Source: Nematopogon swammerdamellus (taxonomy: Eukaryota > Arthropoda > Insecta > Lepidoptera > Adelidae). From it: a stretch of DNA of 64,000 bases. The stretch's first letter is position 1. Each line of letters starts with the position of its first letter. Of the stretch, positions 42,676 through 53,690 are shown piece by piece. The stretch spans positions 13,663,891-13,727,890 of the forward strand of contig OX336349.1 of NCBI GenBank assembly GCA_946902875.1. Reading direction: 5' to 3'. A program made the position numbers and the translations under genes. A model generated the notes under the pieces. The model was not told the origin of the DNA, searched no databases, and worked only from the letters and a program-made list of their open reading frames with translations.

Positions 42676-42949
42676 GGCAAGGCATTGAAAGTATCGGAAA
42701 ATTTGTCGTTGACATTAGGCTTTTGAGGACCAATCGTTTCTCTAAATCGTTCCTCTGTCGCATCGCTAGGGTGTACTGTGTTCACGATACTTTCAACCTG
42801 GAACCTACCTGGCAAGGTTCACACCCTAACACCTAGTAAGGCCAGGGTAGTTACCTACAGTTTTACCTGGAATCTGAACAACGGTAAGACTCGACGGTCG
42901 AGCAGCGGTCACCCATCTAAATTCTGCCCGCTCCACCAATAGTTAGTCT

Positions 42950-43110
42950 TCTTTTAGCCTTACTTGCTGGTTGATAGTTATCTTGTCCAAATACTTTCCT
43001 AAACGTGGTGGTCGATGTTGTGCTATAATTTACAAGAGTCCTTGCAGCACAACACCGATTACTCTGCTTACCCCGATTGTCAGGATACAGCGTGTGGTAT
43101 GTATGTATGT
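42950..43110. mobile_element. dispersed repeat family B fragment, reversed
   Basis: GTGGTGGTCGATGTTGTGCT-like text, CAGCACAACACCGATTAC and CCCCGATTGTCAGGATACAG form the reversed hairpin half of family B, followed by (GTAT)n. Confidence 0.5.
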
Positions 43111-43960
43111 ATATTTCTTCAATATTCATATTTTTAGACAGAATCGTGTCGAACCTATCGTCGTAGATATACTCCCGATTGATAAACTAATGAACAGTTT
43201 TAAATAAAACTCGATAACATTTAATTAAAACAATTTATTTTCATAGCTTTAAAGAACAATGCCTTTGTAGATAACACTTTATCCCGTACCGTTTCGTGTT
43301 TATAATTAACTTTAAATTACTCGTTCGTTACTCGTCCAAGGGATAGGGTGAACTTACAATAATGTATACCGTAGACATTTCGGTAAGATGAACCAAATTC
43401 AATGAACAGTGATAGTATAATTTTGCTAAATAAAGTAGTGTATGTATAATTTATATAAAATTCATCACAATGGTGTTCATTATTGAGGAAAATTTATATA
43501 TTAAAATATTAAATCCATGGAAACATTAATACCTGGGCACTAATTTGCTCAAGTTTATTTCAAACAAGTAGTATTCAGCGAGGAATGTTACCTTTGTTTA
43601 GGAGAGCATGAGCCGGCATGTCGGTTCCGTGGAGACATTTTGTTCTTCCGTAGGATCAGGTTTTATTTCTTTACTCACAGTAGTTAAAGATTACATATTG
43701 TTTACTAAATATTTATTATATTATTGCCATATATTTTGATGCATAGAAATTGATGCATAAATAGCATGAATGTGATTCAATTTATTTTATTTATAAAATT
43801 AACGAAAATGAATATAATTAACTAAAATAAACGTCAATATTATCTCCGTTAAGTATATCTTCCAGAATCTGCTGTATTCTGTGATAGAGCATTAGTTATA
43901 TATATAGCAGAGAGCTTTGGGAAAACATGAAATTAGGTAGTTTTTTTTTTGTGTAATCCT
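43111..43960. other. AT-rich DNA, no gene seen
   Basis: No exon, RNA gene or complete element was recognised. Confidence 0.3.
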
Positions 43961-43962
43961 AT

Positions 43963-44137
43963 CTTTTTAATATGACATTTGAAGAGTGCCAGATTTTTTT
44001 TATGTAATCCGGTATGGATGGCTGAGTCGGAGGGGCCAAATCGCATGCTCCGACCAGCCAATATCACCTCCGAGAAGGTAGGTGCCATACCGGAGACTTC
44101 TCTGGATTGCTGGCTATACTGGACTAGAGGAGAACAT
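43963..44137 (-). mobile_element. family C copy carrying 40 bp of duplicated flank
   Basis: The family C start is preceded by CTTTTTAATATGACATTTGA and AGAGTGCCAG, the same unique flank as in both segmental copies (37665 and 42415). It stops abruptly at GAGGAGAACA. It is a third partial copy of the duplicated unit rather than an independent insertion. Confidence 0.6.
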
Positions 44138-45163
44138 ATTATGTGAATATATTATGGATACAAAAATCAATTACTGCTGTGACATATCCCAATACAAATT
44201 CATAGTAAAGTTGTATAATTTTTTTTTAAGTACATACATATATGTTTATATCGTTATGCGCAGAGTGGAACGATGCAAATTCTTCAAACAGAGAAATAAT
44301 TGTTTGTAGCATAATTATAAACGTCTTCACATTTTCATAAATATTTCATGCATTACAATACATAATATTATATGATCACAATTTTCATCAACATCTCTGC
44401 TCATATTTTGATAAACAATCAATAAATACAAAATCATGTAATTATGTAGAAGGCGATTCTTTTATATTTTATTTAGAAGTACATTTTTAATAGTTCATTA
44501 TGTATTAAACATGGGAGTTTTAAATAAATTCATGTTATCTTGTAAATAATTAGGTTATTTTCTCGTTCAGCGGACCATTTTAACTGAATTTCGACATTGA
44601 TTGTTTTATATTACTTACAAAGTATTAGCTATAAGTTATTCTAATTGGTACAGGTTTAAAAATTTTTTGGTACGAATTTTATTTTATTTACAGATTTTTT
44701 TTAATGGTCGATTTGACTAGTTTTTACTGAACCCACGAATAATCAAGTTGTTTTTAACTTTAACACTGTAACAATCTTGAATAGTTGATGATGAAAAAGG
44801 ACAATAATATGAATTTACTTAAAATATCCTTGTGGGAACGCAATTATTAAAATACAAAAATGATATGCATAATTTCAAAAATAAGTTGTGCTTTAAGCTT
44901 TCCTTAGTATAGTTACATACAGTTAATATTATGTATAAGTAGGTAGGTAGACGGCTGGCTAGTGCGTCTATATTGGTGTGGGTAAGTTAAGTACACGGAA
45001 ACATTGTCATCTCATTTATTATAAACATGCTATCTAAATTATTTATAACATATTTTAGTGTGTATGGTACCGGCTCTATGAGTACATCTTTGAATGACCT
45101 ATCTAAGTTTAGGTATGTATATGCACAATTGTATTTACACGTGTAGAACATATAGATTTAATA
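44138..45163. other. AT-rich DNA, no gene seen
   Basis: Long A/T runs, scattered short frames and no recognisable repeat were seen. Confidence 0.3.
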
Positions 45164-46225
45164 TTAACCTTTTGCCAATGGAGCGGCCGATATCGGCCGC
45201 TTTATAGATTATACCTTTACGAATGGAGCGGCCGATATCGGCCGCTTTCTTTTTTTTCTGTGTTTCGTTGGGAGGCCCCAACAAAATTATTTTATTCTTG
45301 TATCTCCTTTAGCCGTGAGATGCTGGCAGTAATTAATTCAAATAGTATATCCTATAGCCTTTAGGCGACAAACATTCTCCCATAGAGAAATGTCAGATTT
45401 ACCGCCCTGTCAGTGTCATCAAGACAGCGGTTATAATAGGAGGGCGTTGTACGTTGCTCTTCTGTTTTCGGGTTTGCTGAGTGTTTTTTTGTGCAGATGA
45501 ACCCATAAGTGATGTTTTTTCTCTTTTTCATTATATTCCGGATGTATTGAGTGCATTTGTTTGTGCTGAGTTGATCTGAATTTTTCGTAAAAATACTAAG
45601 AAAATGCCTCCTTTTCGGTACCAATTTCGGCTGTTTTTAGAGGCTTGTTTCTCGATATAATCTGTTTTCTGGATAAAGTGAGGTGATAGAAGTGTCATTT
45701 AGTTCCTGTAGTTGAAATAATATATGCCGTATAGTGTTTGTATGCAGTACATTTACGAGAAATAAGCAATTTTTGTGACCTAGTTTTCTCCATACAAATA
45801 ATACAAACCATACAAATTTCCACATACAAATTTTATTGTGAACGACACGGGGGGCTGCTGATACACAAGAAAGGTATGATTAGGTCCGTTATTTATTAGT
45901 GTTTATAATAAAAATACTATATGACCGATTCGCGGTCTAATAAATTTATAAAAAAAAAAAACCTGAGAGAGGTCGCGATTTTCACATAGAACAACTTTAC
46001 AAAATAATTTTGTCACCTAGAATACGTAATGTAAATAAAAAAATGCCATTTATAGCTAGAATATTTATCTGTAAATACAATCCATATGTTAGTTCATGAA
46101 GTTTTATGGAAAAATCTTCCAAAATGATTTTTTTTCGAGAGTAATGCGCCGGCGCCGATCGCGGCCGCCACCTGGTGTAGGCGAAGGAAGATTTATAAAT
46201 AATGCTTCCAGAGCCAAAGGGTTAA
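45164..46225. mobile_element. piggyBac-like nonautonomous element (about 1.06 kb)
   Basis: TTAA lies at both edges (45164-45167, 46222-46225). The ends read CCTTTTGCCAATGG and, inverted, CCCTTTGGCTCTGG: imperfect inverted repeats of the piggyBac CCCTTTG type. Just inside the left end GAGCGGCCGATATCGGCCGC occurs twice, 44 bp apart, each a perfect palindrome at its core. No transposase frame remains. Confidence 0.7.
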
Positions 46226-46430
46226 AATACTTAAGAAGGTGCTTACGATATGTGTACGTATGTTTATTTGATGATTTTACTTCACTAAGTAGTCCTTAAT
46301 TAAATTCCATAGTATTTCTCAGTAAACAAAATCAAATTATAAGTTTGATGAAACATTTTATGTAATAAAATGTTCAATAACATTCTAAGTAGTAAGTAAA
46401 CTAAATAGGTATGTTACTAGTAAGTAAGCA

Positions 46431-46553
46431 GTGCCCCGGTCGCCTATACCGAAATGCTACTTCAATACGTCCCCGCGGCTGGGACGATACGAGTTAGGTT
46501 AGTTACGTTAGGAACGTATTGAAGTAGCATTTCGATATACGCTGCCGGGACAC
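46431..46553. repeat. hairpin element (123 bp)
   Basis: GAAATGCTACTTCAATACGT and its exact complement ACGTATTGAAGTAGCATTTC lie in the arms. The outer pairing GTGCCCCGG/CCGGGACAC is imperfect. Confidence 0.65.
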
Positions 46554-47264
46554 TCCCCGTCTAATTTATGATGACATGATGACTTGAATCTCGCTGCCAA
46601 GGCATATCCAACGCAAGCGCGCTCAAACGAACTGTCGATTGTTCACCAGCGTGAGTGCAGACCACAGAGCATGAAATGCGCGCGCCCGCCCCTACTAGAG
46701 GCGCCGTGAGCGCAATTTCTCTACAACGCCGTTGAAGCCTGTGGGCGTGGCCTATGACTTACATATGTGTGTTGTGCGTGTGCATTTGTTTTGTGCGTGT
46801 GCCTAACTTGCTCCTCTTTGTGTGTAGTGTCGATACTAGCACACACACACACTTACGAAGCGCTAGCAGCTCAGTGTACGGTTATTGGGTTTCAAATATC
46901 ATCGCTTAGGGCGCCTCTAGTAGGGGGCGCGGACGGTAGGTATTTGATGCTCTGTGGTGCAGACAGTGAAGCGCGCGCTATATTTTAGATTTGATTTAGC
47001 GGGAAAAAGCCGCTCCTCTAGTGCTTCCTATTCTATGTCAGTAGATTTACGTTGTGATCCGAGCATGGGCCTAAGAGGTCACAACGAACTAATACGATAA
47101 CTTAAAAAGACATTGCACAAAAAGGGTAAACATTACGATAAAAATATAAAATATATTTCTAATGGTACATTTGTAGAAATTTTCTTAAATCTTGCAGCAA
47201 ATTGCGGTAAATAGCAGAATAAAGTTTCCATTACAATATTTGCACATGTAAGTAAATAATGAAG

Positions 47265-47422
47265 CCGGCAGTAAATAATGAACATCGAGCTTTTAGAAAG
47301 AGACATTCGGTTGTAGATCGTCGTCCCTGTCGCACAAACTCGCACGTCTCTGTGCGACAGGGACGACGCTCTACAGCCGGATTGTCACTTTCTAAAGATC
47401 AATTTTCATTATTTACTGCCGG
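47265..47422. repeat. hairpin element (158 bp)
   Basis: Arms CCGGCAGTAAATAATGAA and TTCATTATTTACTGCCGG pair, and an inner part GTCGTCCCTGTCGCACA pairs with its complement around a 13-nt loop. It belongs to a miniature element type with long arms. Confidence 0.7.
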
Positions 47423-47848
47423 GTACTGTACAGTAGTGAATGTGATTTTATAGATACTTGATTTATAGCATTACAGAAATTAAAAGATAGCGAATTTTGT
47501 AGCGATATTGCGACTAGACGCGTCTGTCTCCGCGCCGCGCCGCCGCCGCCGCCGGCCCCTCCTTTCAGGATCCAGGGCAGAGGACTAAGCGGACAATGGG
47601 TCTCCGAGTCGCTTCTTTTCCTTAAGACACTTTATTAAATTCATGGTCCCACACCAAATCCCTTTTGTGCCACATTAAGCAATTTTGTGAATTATTATGA
47701 ATAAATAGTTCAGCCGCTATGTGACAAAATAAATTTCACTAAGGAAAATGGGTCATGTTATTAAATGCGTAGTATAACCAATACATGAAAATTTAATAAG
47801 TAACATATTTCTGACGTTATTGCATAATACTCATAAGCGTAGCGTATA

Positions 47849-48296
47849 TACAGGGTATTGTAACGGCCAGTACATTAGTTTCGCCAGCGCAATCCTCATG
47901 TTTTTCCGAGACAAAAAAGTAAGTGAAGTTTTTCCATAAAGTGTCTAGTTTTCGAGATATTAATTTTTGAAATATATGTTTTCGTCAAGTGTAATTTGAC
48001 GCGCGCGGGGGGAGGGTGCTGGCGCGGGAACGGTCGGGGTCGAAATACTCACACCGGGTACGCGTCTCCTCGCTCCGTGCACTCGTCCTTGCTCGCTCAC
48101 TCACTGTGCGCCTTTCATTCCCACGTTCGTGCGGAACATTAGATCTTTTTACACTAAATTAATCAATTAGTTTGTATGGAAACTGTAACTTTTTATTTAA
48201 AGAGAATTCAGAAAAAAGTTAATTGACTTTTTTGTTACTATTGATCCCAATAATCATTTCCTAAATTTAATGTACTGGCCGTTACAACATTCTGTA
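47849..48296. mobile_element. Tc1/mariner-type miniature element (448 bp)
   Basis: TACAGGGTATTGTAACGGCC at the left and the inverted GGCCGTTACAACATTCTGTA at the right form 29-bp inverted repeats with three mismatches, each ending in TA, the usual target of this superfamily. The GC-rich interior has no transposase. Confidence 0.65.
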
Positions 48297-48861
48297 TAAA
48301 GAATCCTAACCCAAATGTAAAGAATCTGATATTGATATCTGTATAAACACCTTATGTAACTAACAAAAACATAAATCGAATTTATACATCTTACTACGCA
48401 TATAAAAACATGACTTAACTATTAATATGTATAGTCCGCAATAAGGATAAGAATACATAATAATGTGCTACAATAACATTTTAACGTACATATGTATCTA
48501 GGTACAAAATAAGAATGGCTACAACTGGCTACAATATAGGTATTTACGATTAAATAATTTTGAGACAAGTTCATTAATATTTCAACGTAATAAAACGATA
48601 ACAATAATACTGGTGATGTAAAGTGTACCAAGCGAGTTCCATTAAGATTTATCTTCAAAACACTTCATCAACTTCAAAGCCGACAGTGACATAGGTAAAT
48701 CGAATAAAGTGAATACAAAATTACTTCTAATGAAAATATGTGCTCATAGCACTAAGAACGTTAATAACTATCACGGCCTTCGAACGTTATTATAAACAGC
48801 GTTTATTGCTAATTAAATTTACTTAAACGTCTACGCGTAGTTGTACCTCGATACATTTTAA

Positions 48862-48867
48862 TTTATT
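48862..48867 (-). promoter_or_regulatory. possible poly(A) signal of Shaw
   Basis: AATAAA on the - strand lies about 100 bases after the Shaw stop codon. Confidence 0.35.
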
Positions 48868-48969
48868 AAAGGCGAATTTTCTGTCTCTGCATAGTCATTT
48901 GTCACACATCGACCGGCGAACGCATCACTTCTCGACTATCGTCAGTATTGACACTGCAAGTTTCTTCGA

Positions 48970-49403
48970 TTACGTCGAAGCTGAAGATTTCCTTTTCTCC
49001 GCCTTCGATTCCTTCAGCTTAGCCTCATCCAGCGATTCATTCCTGTCGTGATCCTTGAGGAGCGGAGTCCTAGCGTCTGTGACATGTTCCATTATGTTCT
49101 TCTCTAGAAAGACCCTCTTCACGTTGTTGGTCATGAAGCCACGCTCTGTTACATCTTCCAGGAAGTCTCTTTCGGCAAGACTCTTGTCAGAAAGATGTTT
49201 CTTATCAGATTTGTCCTCTGATGACTGTTTAGACATTGTCTTGTCACTGTTGAAGGCCATGTTGTCGAAGCATTGTGAGGCGTTAAGCTGCTGTGCCGCC
49301 TTCATCATGGGCAGAGCCATGGCGAGCGCCGGGCTCATGTCGCGCGGGCTGGGCGTGAGGCGCGCAGCTGTGGCCAGGTCCACCACCGGCATCAGACTCC
49401 CGA
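48970..49403 (-). CDS. Shaw: Shaw terminal exon
   Basis: After acceptor CCTTGCGACAG, two leading bases complete GTC (Val), then 143 residues follow: [40 protein letters not shown], many Ser/Lys/Asp, and a final EKRKSSAST. The polar tail is likely a phosphorylation and partner-binding region (inference). The + strand frame at 49055-49432 is its shadow. Confidence 0.85.
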
Positions 49404-52400
49404 CTGTCGCAAGGCAAATGTTAGTTGGATGAAGCGTTTTAAGTGAAGCAAAGTTGACTTAAAAAAAAAAAGATAAACGTTGACCTAGAGTAATTCGAAT
49501 TTAATCAGAAAACAAACAATGGGCGTTAGAGCTAGTTAGAACTAGCACTGAACTCTGAGACAAAATGATGCATCGGTCACTTAAGTTGGAAATGGCTATT
49601 TGTCTTTTTGGTATGTTCTGATTTTTATTATTTATTTAGGTAATAATAGAAATAGAAAATCCTTTCTATAAAATATATCTTGCAAGGACGAATTGATAAC
49701 CAAATTGAATTTATTTTGAGAAATATCTTAAAATATGTTATAGGCATACGGACATGCATTCAATAAACTCATGCTTCACACTCAAACATACAAGAAAAAT
49801 ATACATCCTAGCAACTTTACTAGTACGACGAACGCCAGTAAATTGTTATTGTTAAGCAAATATGTAATTATGTAGGTATTTATTTCATTCTGTGTTTGTA
49901 AATGTGAACGAGTGTAGTGTTGTCTTGAGCATTTTCGTACAGTACACATCCACAAATAACGAACACGAGCAAATAAAGGCCAGTCTAGTCGCTTTCGTGA
50001 AAATTGCACGGTCAGATTGGCTTCAGTTTAAAATTTTTAGATGTGACAATTTTAACGAAGCTAATTAGAGTGCCCGCACTAGACACAACGGACAAAACGA
50101 GACGATGAGCGGCGACGCTGAAAGCTTTGCATTTTTCAGGCGATGCAACAAAGCGTCTTGGCATATTGCGAATGTATAATGCATGTGTACCGCTGATGAG
50201 GCTACGGGCGGACTAGGTCCGTTGCTACTTGCTGCTTTCGTCCCGTTCCGGCTCACATTCAAGCCTCGTCGATCTGGAAACACTAGAAACAGCACTATGT
50301 TTGCATTTCGATTCGATCAACAATCCAATCCAATTATAAATCTATAAAGAATTGATGGATTATATATAACGCTAGTAGAATAGTTAATTAAGCCATAACT
50401 GGTGATGTTAGTATTGTAGATCGACGAATCAGAAAAGCAAAGTCTGGTGCTTTCACTACTCAGCTAAAACATTCGAGCGGCGCTCTCAAGCTACATTCAG
50501 TGGATGTCGACGGCACACTAAAGCTAAAACTAAATAGTAAGCTAAGCATCTCTAAAAGGATGAACACGAAAGCAGGTTTAAACTTCGACATCGAGATGAC
50601 ACTGGAAAGGGTAGTTGTTAATACGGAAGTCAAACCTTTAGTTCGCAGAGATAACGAAGCGGATGGGGCCTATGGATGACAACCGCTAGTGACCGCTGTG
50701 TGCTGTAGTCTTGGAACCTTTCGCCGCTCAGTGCATGGTCAGTTTTATAGACGCTAGGAAGCTCTGAAGGTCTTTAAAGCGACTAAAGCTTTCCTAATTG
50801 CAGATGACACGGTTTTAACGATCGGAAAGGGTGAATGCATCTAGTGCCGAGTTGACATATGAAAATAATAAATAAAATAGAAGGTTTAGTTGAAAGGTTG
50901 ATAAAACATACCATGTGTGTGAATTTGTAGACAGGGCACCATGTTAGTAGTAGAACAACAAAACTTTGTAAATAGAATTTGAAAAGACAGAGATAACATA
51001 CAAAACGACAAGGAAGAATAATAAGAAATGTTTGTTAAAAAGAGTGAAAGTAAAACGATAGAAGAGCAAAATGGAGCAAGAAACGAAATAGAAAATGGGC
51101 ACAGTTGTGTAGCTTTGATGCATTCTCTACAGCTAGTAGAATGTGTGCTCGGATCGTGTGTGACGGGTGTCGTTTCGACCTTCACGCAAATATTCGAACA
51201 TGTTTGAGTGCAGTGTTAACTTTTTAGAGCATGTTCAAGTTTTTTCGTTTGCAGTTGTTTGGTGTCGTTTGGATCATAGCCTCAAGCTCGCTACGATCGC
51301 CATCTGTGAAACATTACATGAGACAAGCTAATGTTAGTAAGCTTTAAACTATCTTTTTATTCTTATTTATAACAAATTCGCGAGACATTTTATCTTCTCA
51401 AAATGTAATCATAAAATGTCTCACAAAAGTAACATTACTTTTAAACATACTGCTGCTCTTTTCTATTCTGTGATACTGCTGCCAGGGTGTCCAATGATTA
51501 TTTGTATTTGACAAATGTAAGTTTAGAGTACATTTTAAAATCCATTGTTAAGAGTTAATATTAATATGAAGACAGTGATTTGCGTAAAACATTGATGTTA
51601 GTGAATCTAAAGCATAGTGAGTGGTGAAGAGCCATTCAAGTGCTTGCATGATAGCTTTTTTGTATTTATGTAGTTTAGTAATTACATGTTCTTGTTTACT
51701 ACCATCAATGCTCTTTCTATAATAATATCTAGTCATATAACATTTTTAACCGTAACGCAAGCATACAAAATAGCGAAAAACATTTCAATTTCCTCGACTC
51801 AGAATAAAAGCGAAGACTTTTTATATGATTCAATATAACAAACGAGAACGTTTATGTGAGTTTTGTAAATGAAAGAGTGCCCTTCGGTGACTGTACATAT
51901 AACAATGTTGGGAGAATACAATCACTTCCACCTGGAACTGTTTATATGAAAACATTTCATTTCAGGCAGGCTTATATGCGATTATGTTCTCTCAAGAGTG
52001 ACGTGTATCGTAATAATGAGGTGGTTGACATTGACGGAGTCCCAGAATCAGAATCTCATCTCGGGAAATTTTTATATTTTACGAGATAATATTAATATTA
52101 TTAGGTTTATGTATTGCTTCTGTGTATATTTTGATTCCAGCAGCTTTTGCTGCTAAATCAAAATCGGAATTAAATTCATCTCTAAGAATTTAATTCCGTT
52201 TTCTGAAGAAGTTCCTTTCTTAAAACTATGGAACCTCCAGTTTTTCACGGACTAAACGATTCTCTCAAACTAAATTGTATTTTCATAACTGAAGAATCAG
52301 TAAAAAAATTTTTTTATTTTGTACTTTGATAGGTCCAGCCTTGGTAATGGAAATGCTCACCCATGTTGGGCCCAATCATGTCCTTTGGATGATTGGACTT

Positions 52401-52987
52401 GATGGCGTTCATGCGACGGTTGGCGGTCTGGGGGCCTCCTCCGCCGCCGGGTCCGCCCGCACCCTGCCCCTGGCCTCCGGGTTGACCGGGCTGACCTGTT
52501 ACAAAACCTCATTTGAGAATATAGATTTCATACATATATTATTGTAACATTTTATGCATGAATAATTGATTCGTTAATTGTAATGAAAGCAAATTGACTT
52601 CCTAAGGATATGATAACTTATTATGAGATGAAATACAGTGGTAGCAAATAAGGCCACATTTATATGGTGCTCGAACGCTCACTCAATTGAAACAATTTCG
52701 TCTTTAGAGTATCGGGGTGCATATCAAAGAGGTACTGGTATATGTAGTGGTCTGACCCCTTTCAGAAATAATTGAGTTACTTATTCGTCCAGCAGAAATT
52801 ATCGTAATTTTGTTATGTAAATCTTTGGTAAATCAAGTATCGCACCCGGTCTGTGCGGTGGTCTCACAGGTTCCACCTGCAGTACCCGCCGCCTCTTCTT
52901 GGGCAGCTTGGCTCGCGCCTGCGTATGCGAGTAGTACATCGCAAAGTTGGACACGATGACGGGCACGGGCAGCGCGATCGTCAGCAC
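48970..52987 (-). CDS. Shaw: Shaw (Kv3-type) voltage-gated potassium channel, C-terminal exons
   Basis: Three coding exons on the - strand join with matching phases: 52987-52846, 52495-52361 and 49403-48970 (TGA). They give 235 residues of the C-terminal part. The first holds the end of the pore domain: [20 protein letters not shown] with the PVPV gating hinge of helix S6, then [16 protein letters not shown], a hallmark of Shaw/Kv3. The second is Gly/Pro/Gln-rich, then [20 protein letters not shown]. The third is a Ser/Asp/Lys-rich cytoplasmic tail. Shaw channels open at depolarised voltages and shape neuronal firing; four subunits form the pore in the plasma membrane. The N-terminal T1 domain and helices S1-S5 must lie beyond the right edge. 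The large intron between the last exons holds two unexplained + strand frames. Confidence 0.92.
50392..50679 (+). pseudogene. unexplained 95-codon frame in the Shaw intron
   Basis: The frame is stop-bounded with no usable ATG. It reads like protein: [40 protein letters not shown] and [17 protein letters not shown] do not recognise the family. About 150 bp downstream (50788-50850) another frame gives [15 protein letters not shown], like the ADD centre of a reverse transcriptase, so a decayed element is one possible source. Confidence 0.3.
51829..52089 (+). pseudogene. unexplained 86-codon frame in the Shaw intron
   Basis: The frame [40 protein letters not shown] and [19 protein letters not shown] ends in TAA. 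A preceding frame (KSEDFLYDS) could join it by a single frameshift, which suggests a broken coding relic. No start codon other than internal Met is present, and the family is unknown. It lies on the strand opposite Shaw. Confidence 0.3.
52361..52495 (-). CDS. Shaw: Shaw exon: Gly/Pro/Gln-rich tail segment
   Basis: After acceptor TTTTGTAACAG, 135 bases encode [20 protein letters not shown] and a conserved [14 protein letters not shown], ending at GTGAGC with one extra base. Confidence 0.85.
52846..52987 (-). CDS. Shaw: Shaw exon: S6 helix and proximal tail
   Basis: The exon enters in phase 0 after CTCCCGCAG and leaves with one extra base before GTGCGA. The donor is weak; reading on without splicing would add ILDLPK and reach a stop, giving a shorter possible isoform. 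Confidence 0.9.
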
Positions 52988-53222
52988 CTGCGGGAGAGGC
53001 GTCCTTGTTAAACAGATAACTCTACTTGGTCTTCGTGACTGATCAGGCAGCCCTTACACGCTCAATAATATTGATAGTTTTAATGAGGTATTAATGACGA
53101 AAATACTGTAATTAATTCTCCCCATTGCACGGTCAATATTACTGATGCTCAGTACTGAGTTGTACGTGAAAGAATACGGTCATCATGGATGGGAAAAAAC
53201 GAGCTTGCGTGTTAATAATCCT

Positions 53223-53690
53223 TGCTCTCACTATAAAAAGAAGAGTAAAAAGAAAAATTTGGGTCAAAGATTGGTTAAAAAAATTGGTTGTCTGTAAAGT
53301 CGGTTTACGGACGATAGTTTTACGTGATGACGTGGAATAATCGTAGTACATAGATCAAAGATCAGTAATTTCTATTTCCAGTAGAAAGATTAATCATCTT
53401 GTGACTGGCCATCAAAACAAATTGGTTGTCTGTAAAGTCGGTTTACGGACGATAGTTTTACGTGATGACGTGGAATAATCGTAGTACATAGATCAAAGAT
53501 CAGTAATTTCTATTTCCAGTAGAAAGATTAATCATCTTGTGACTGGCCATCAAAACTTCTGTTGTCTGATCTTGACAGTTTTACTTCTTAAGTAAGTAAG
53601 TAACTTTGAATATCAACGCTACACGCTTTCGTGCGTGCAGCCGGTGCTCATCAATTTATAAGACGTGACGTCATCACGTCAAAAAGCGCA
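53223..53690. mobile_element. dispersed element with internal 138-bp duplication
   Basis: A 138-bp unit starting TTGGTTGTCTGTAAAGTCGG occurs twice in tandem (53284 and 53422), almost identical. The flanks (AAGAAGAGTAAAAAGAAAAA on the left, TTTATAAGACGTGACGTCAT on the right) match the single-unit copy at 56811-57245. Confidence 0.7.

Larger units (their letters stand above)
39355..42947. repeat. segmental duplication, copy 2 (about 3.6 kb)
   Basis: This is the direct repeat of 34911-38200. It carries the hAT-type element at 39933-40361 that copy 1 lacks. On the - strand it has a longer open frame (39700-39248, 150 codons) than copy 1, whose frame is cut by TAA near 35038. I do not recognise the predicted protein (FGFFDITVPVCYLLPG). 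Confidence 0.85.

Noticed and set aside
49055..49432. 125-codon + strand frame.
   Set aside because: It is the shadow of the Shaw terminal exon, whose - strand frame has correct splice phase and composition.
50065..50295. - strand frame read as an extra Shaw exon (acceptor GTGTTTCCAG).
   Set aside because: Its second half matches a dispersed-repeat type (GAGTGCCCGCACTAGAC...), and it fits no Shaw splice phase.
51231..51516. Possible small secreted-protein gene: ATG 51231 with a hydrophobic leader, donor GTAAGC at 51337 and a 31-bp microexon at 51486-51516.
   Set aside because: The phases conflict: the frame left by the first exon meets a stop in the microexon, and the only open frame of the microexon does not fit the next candidate exon at 51966.
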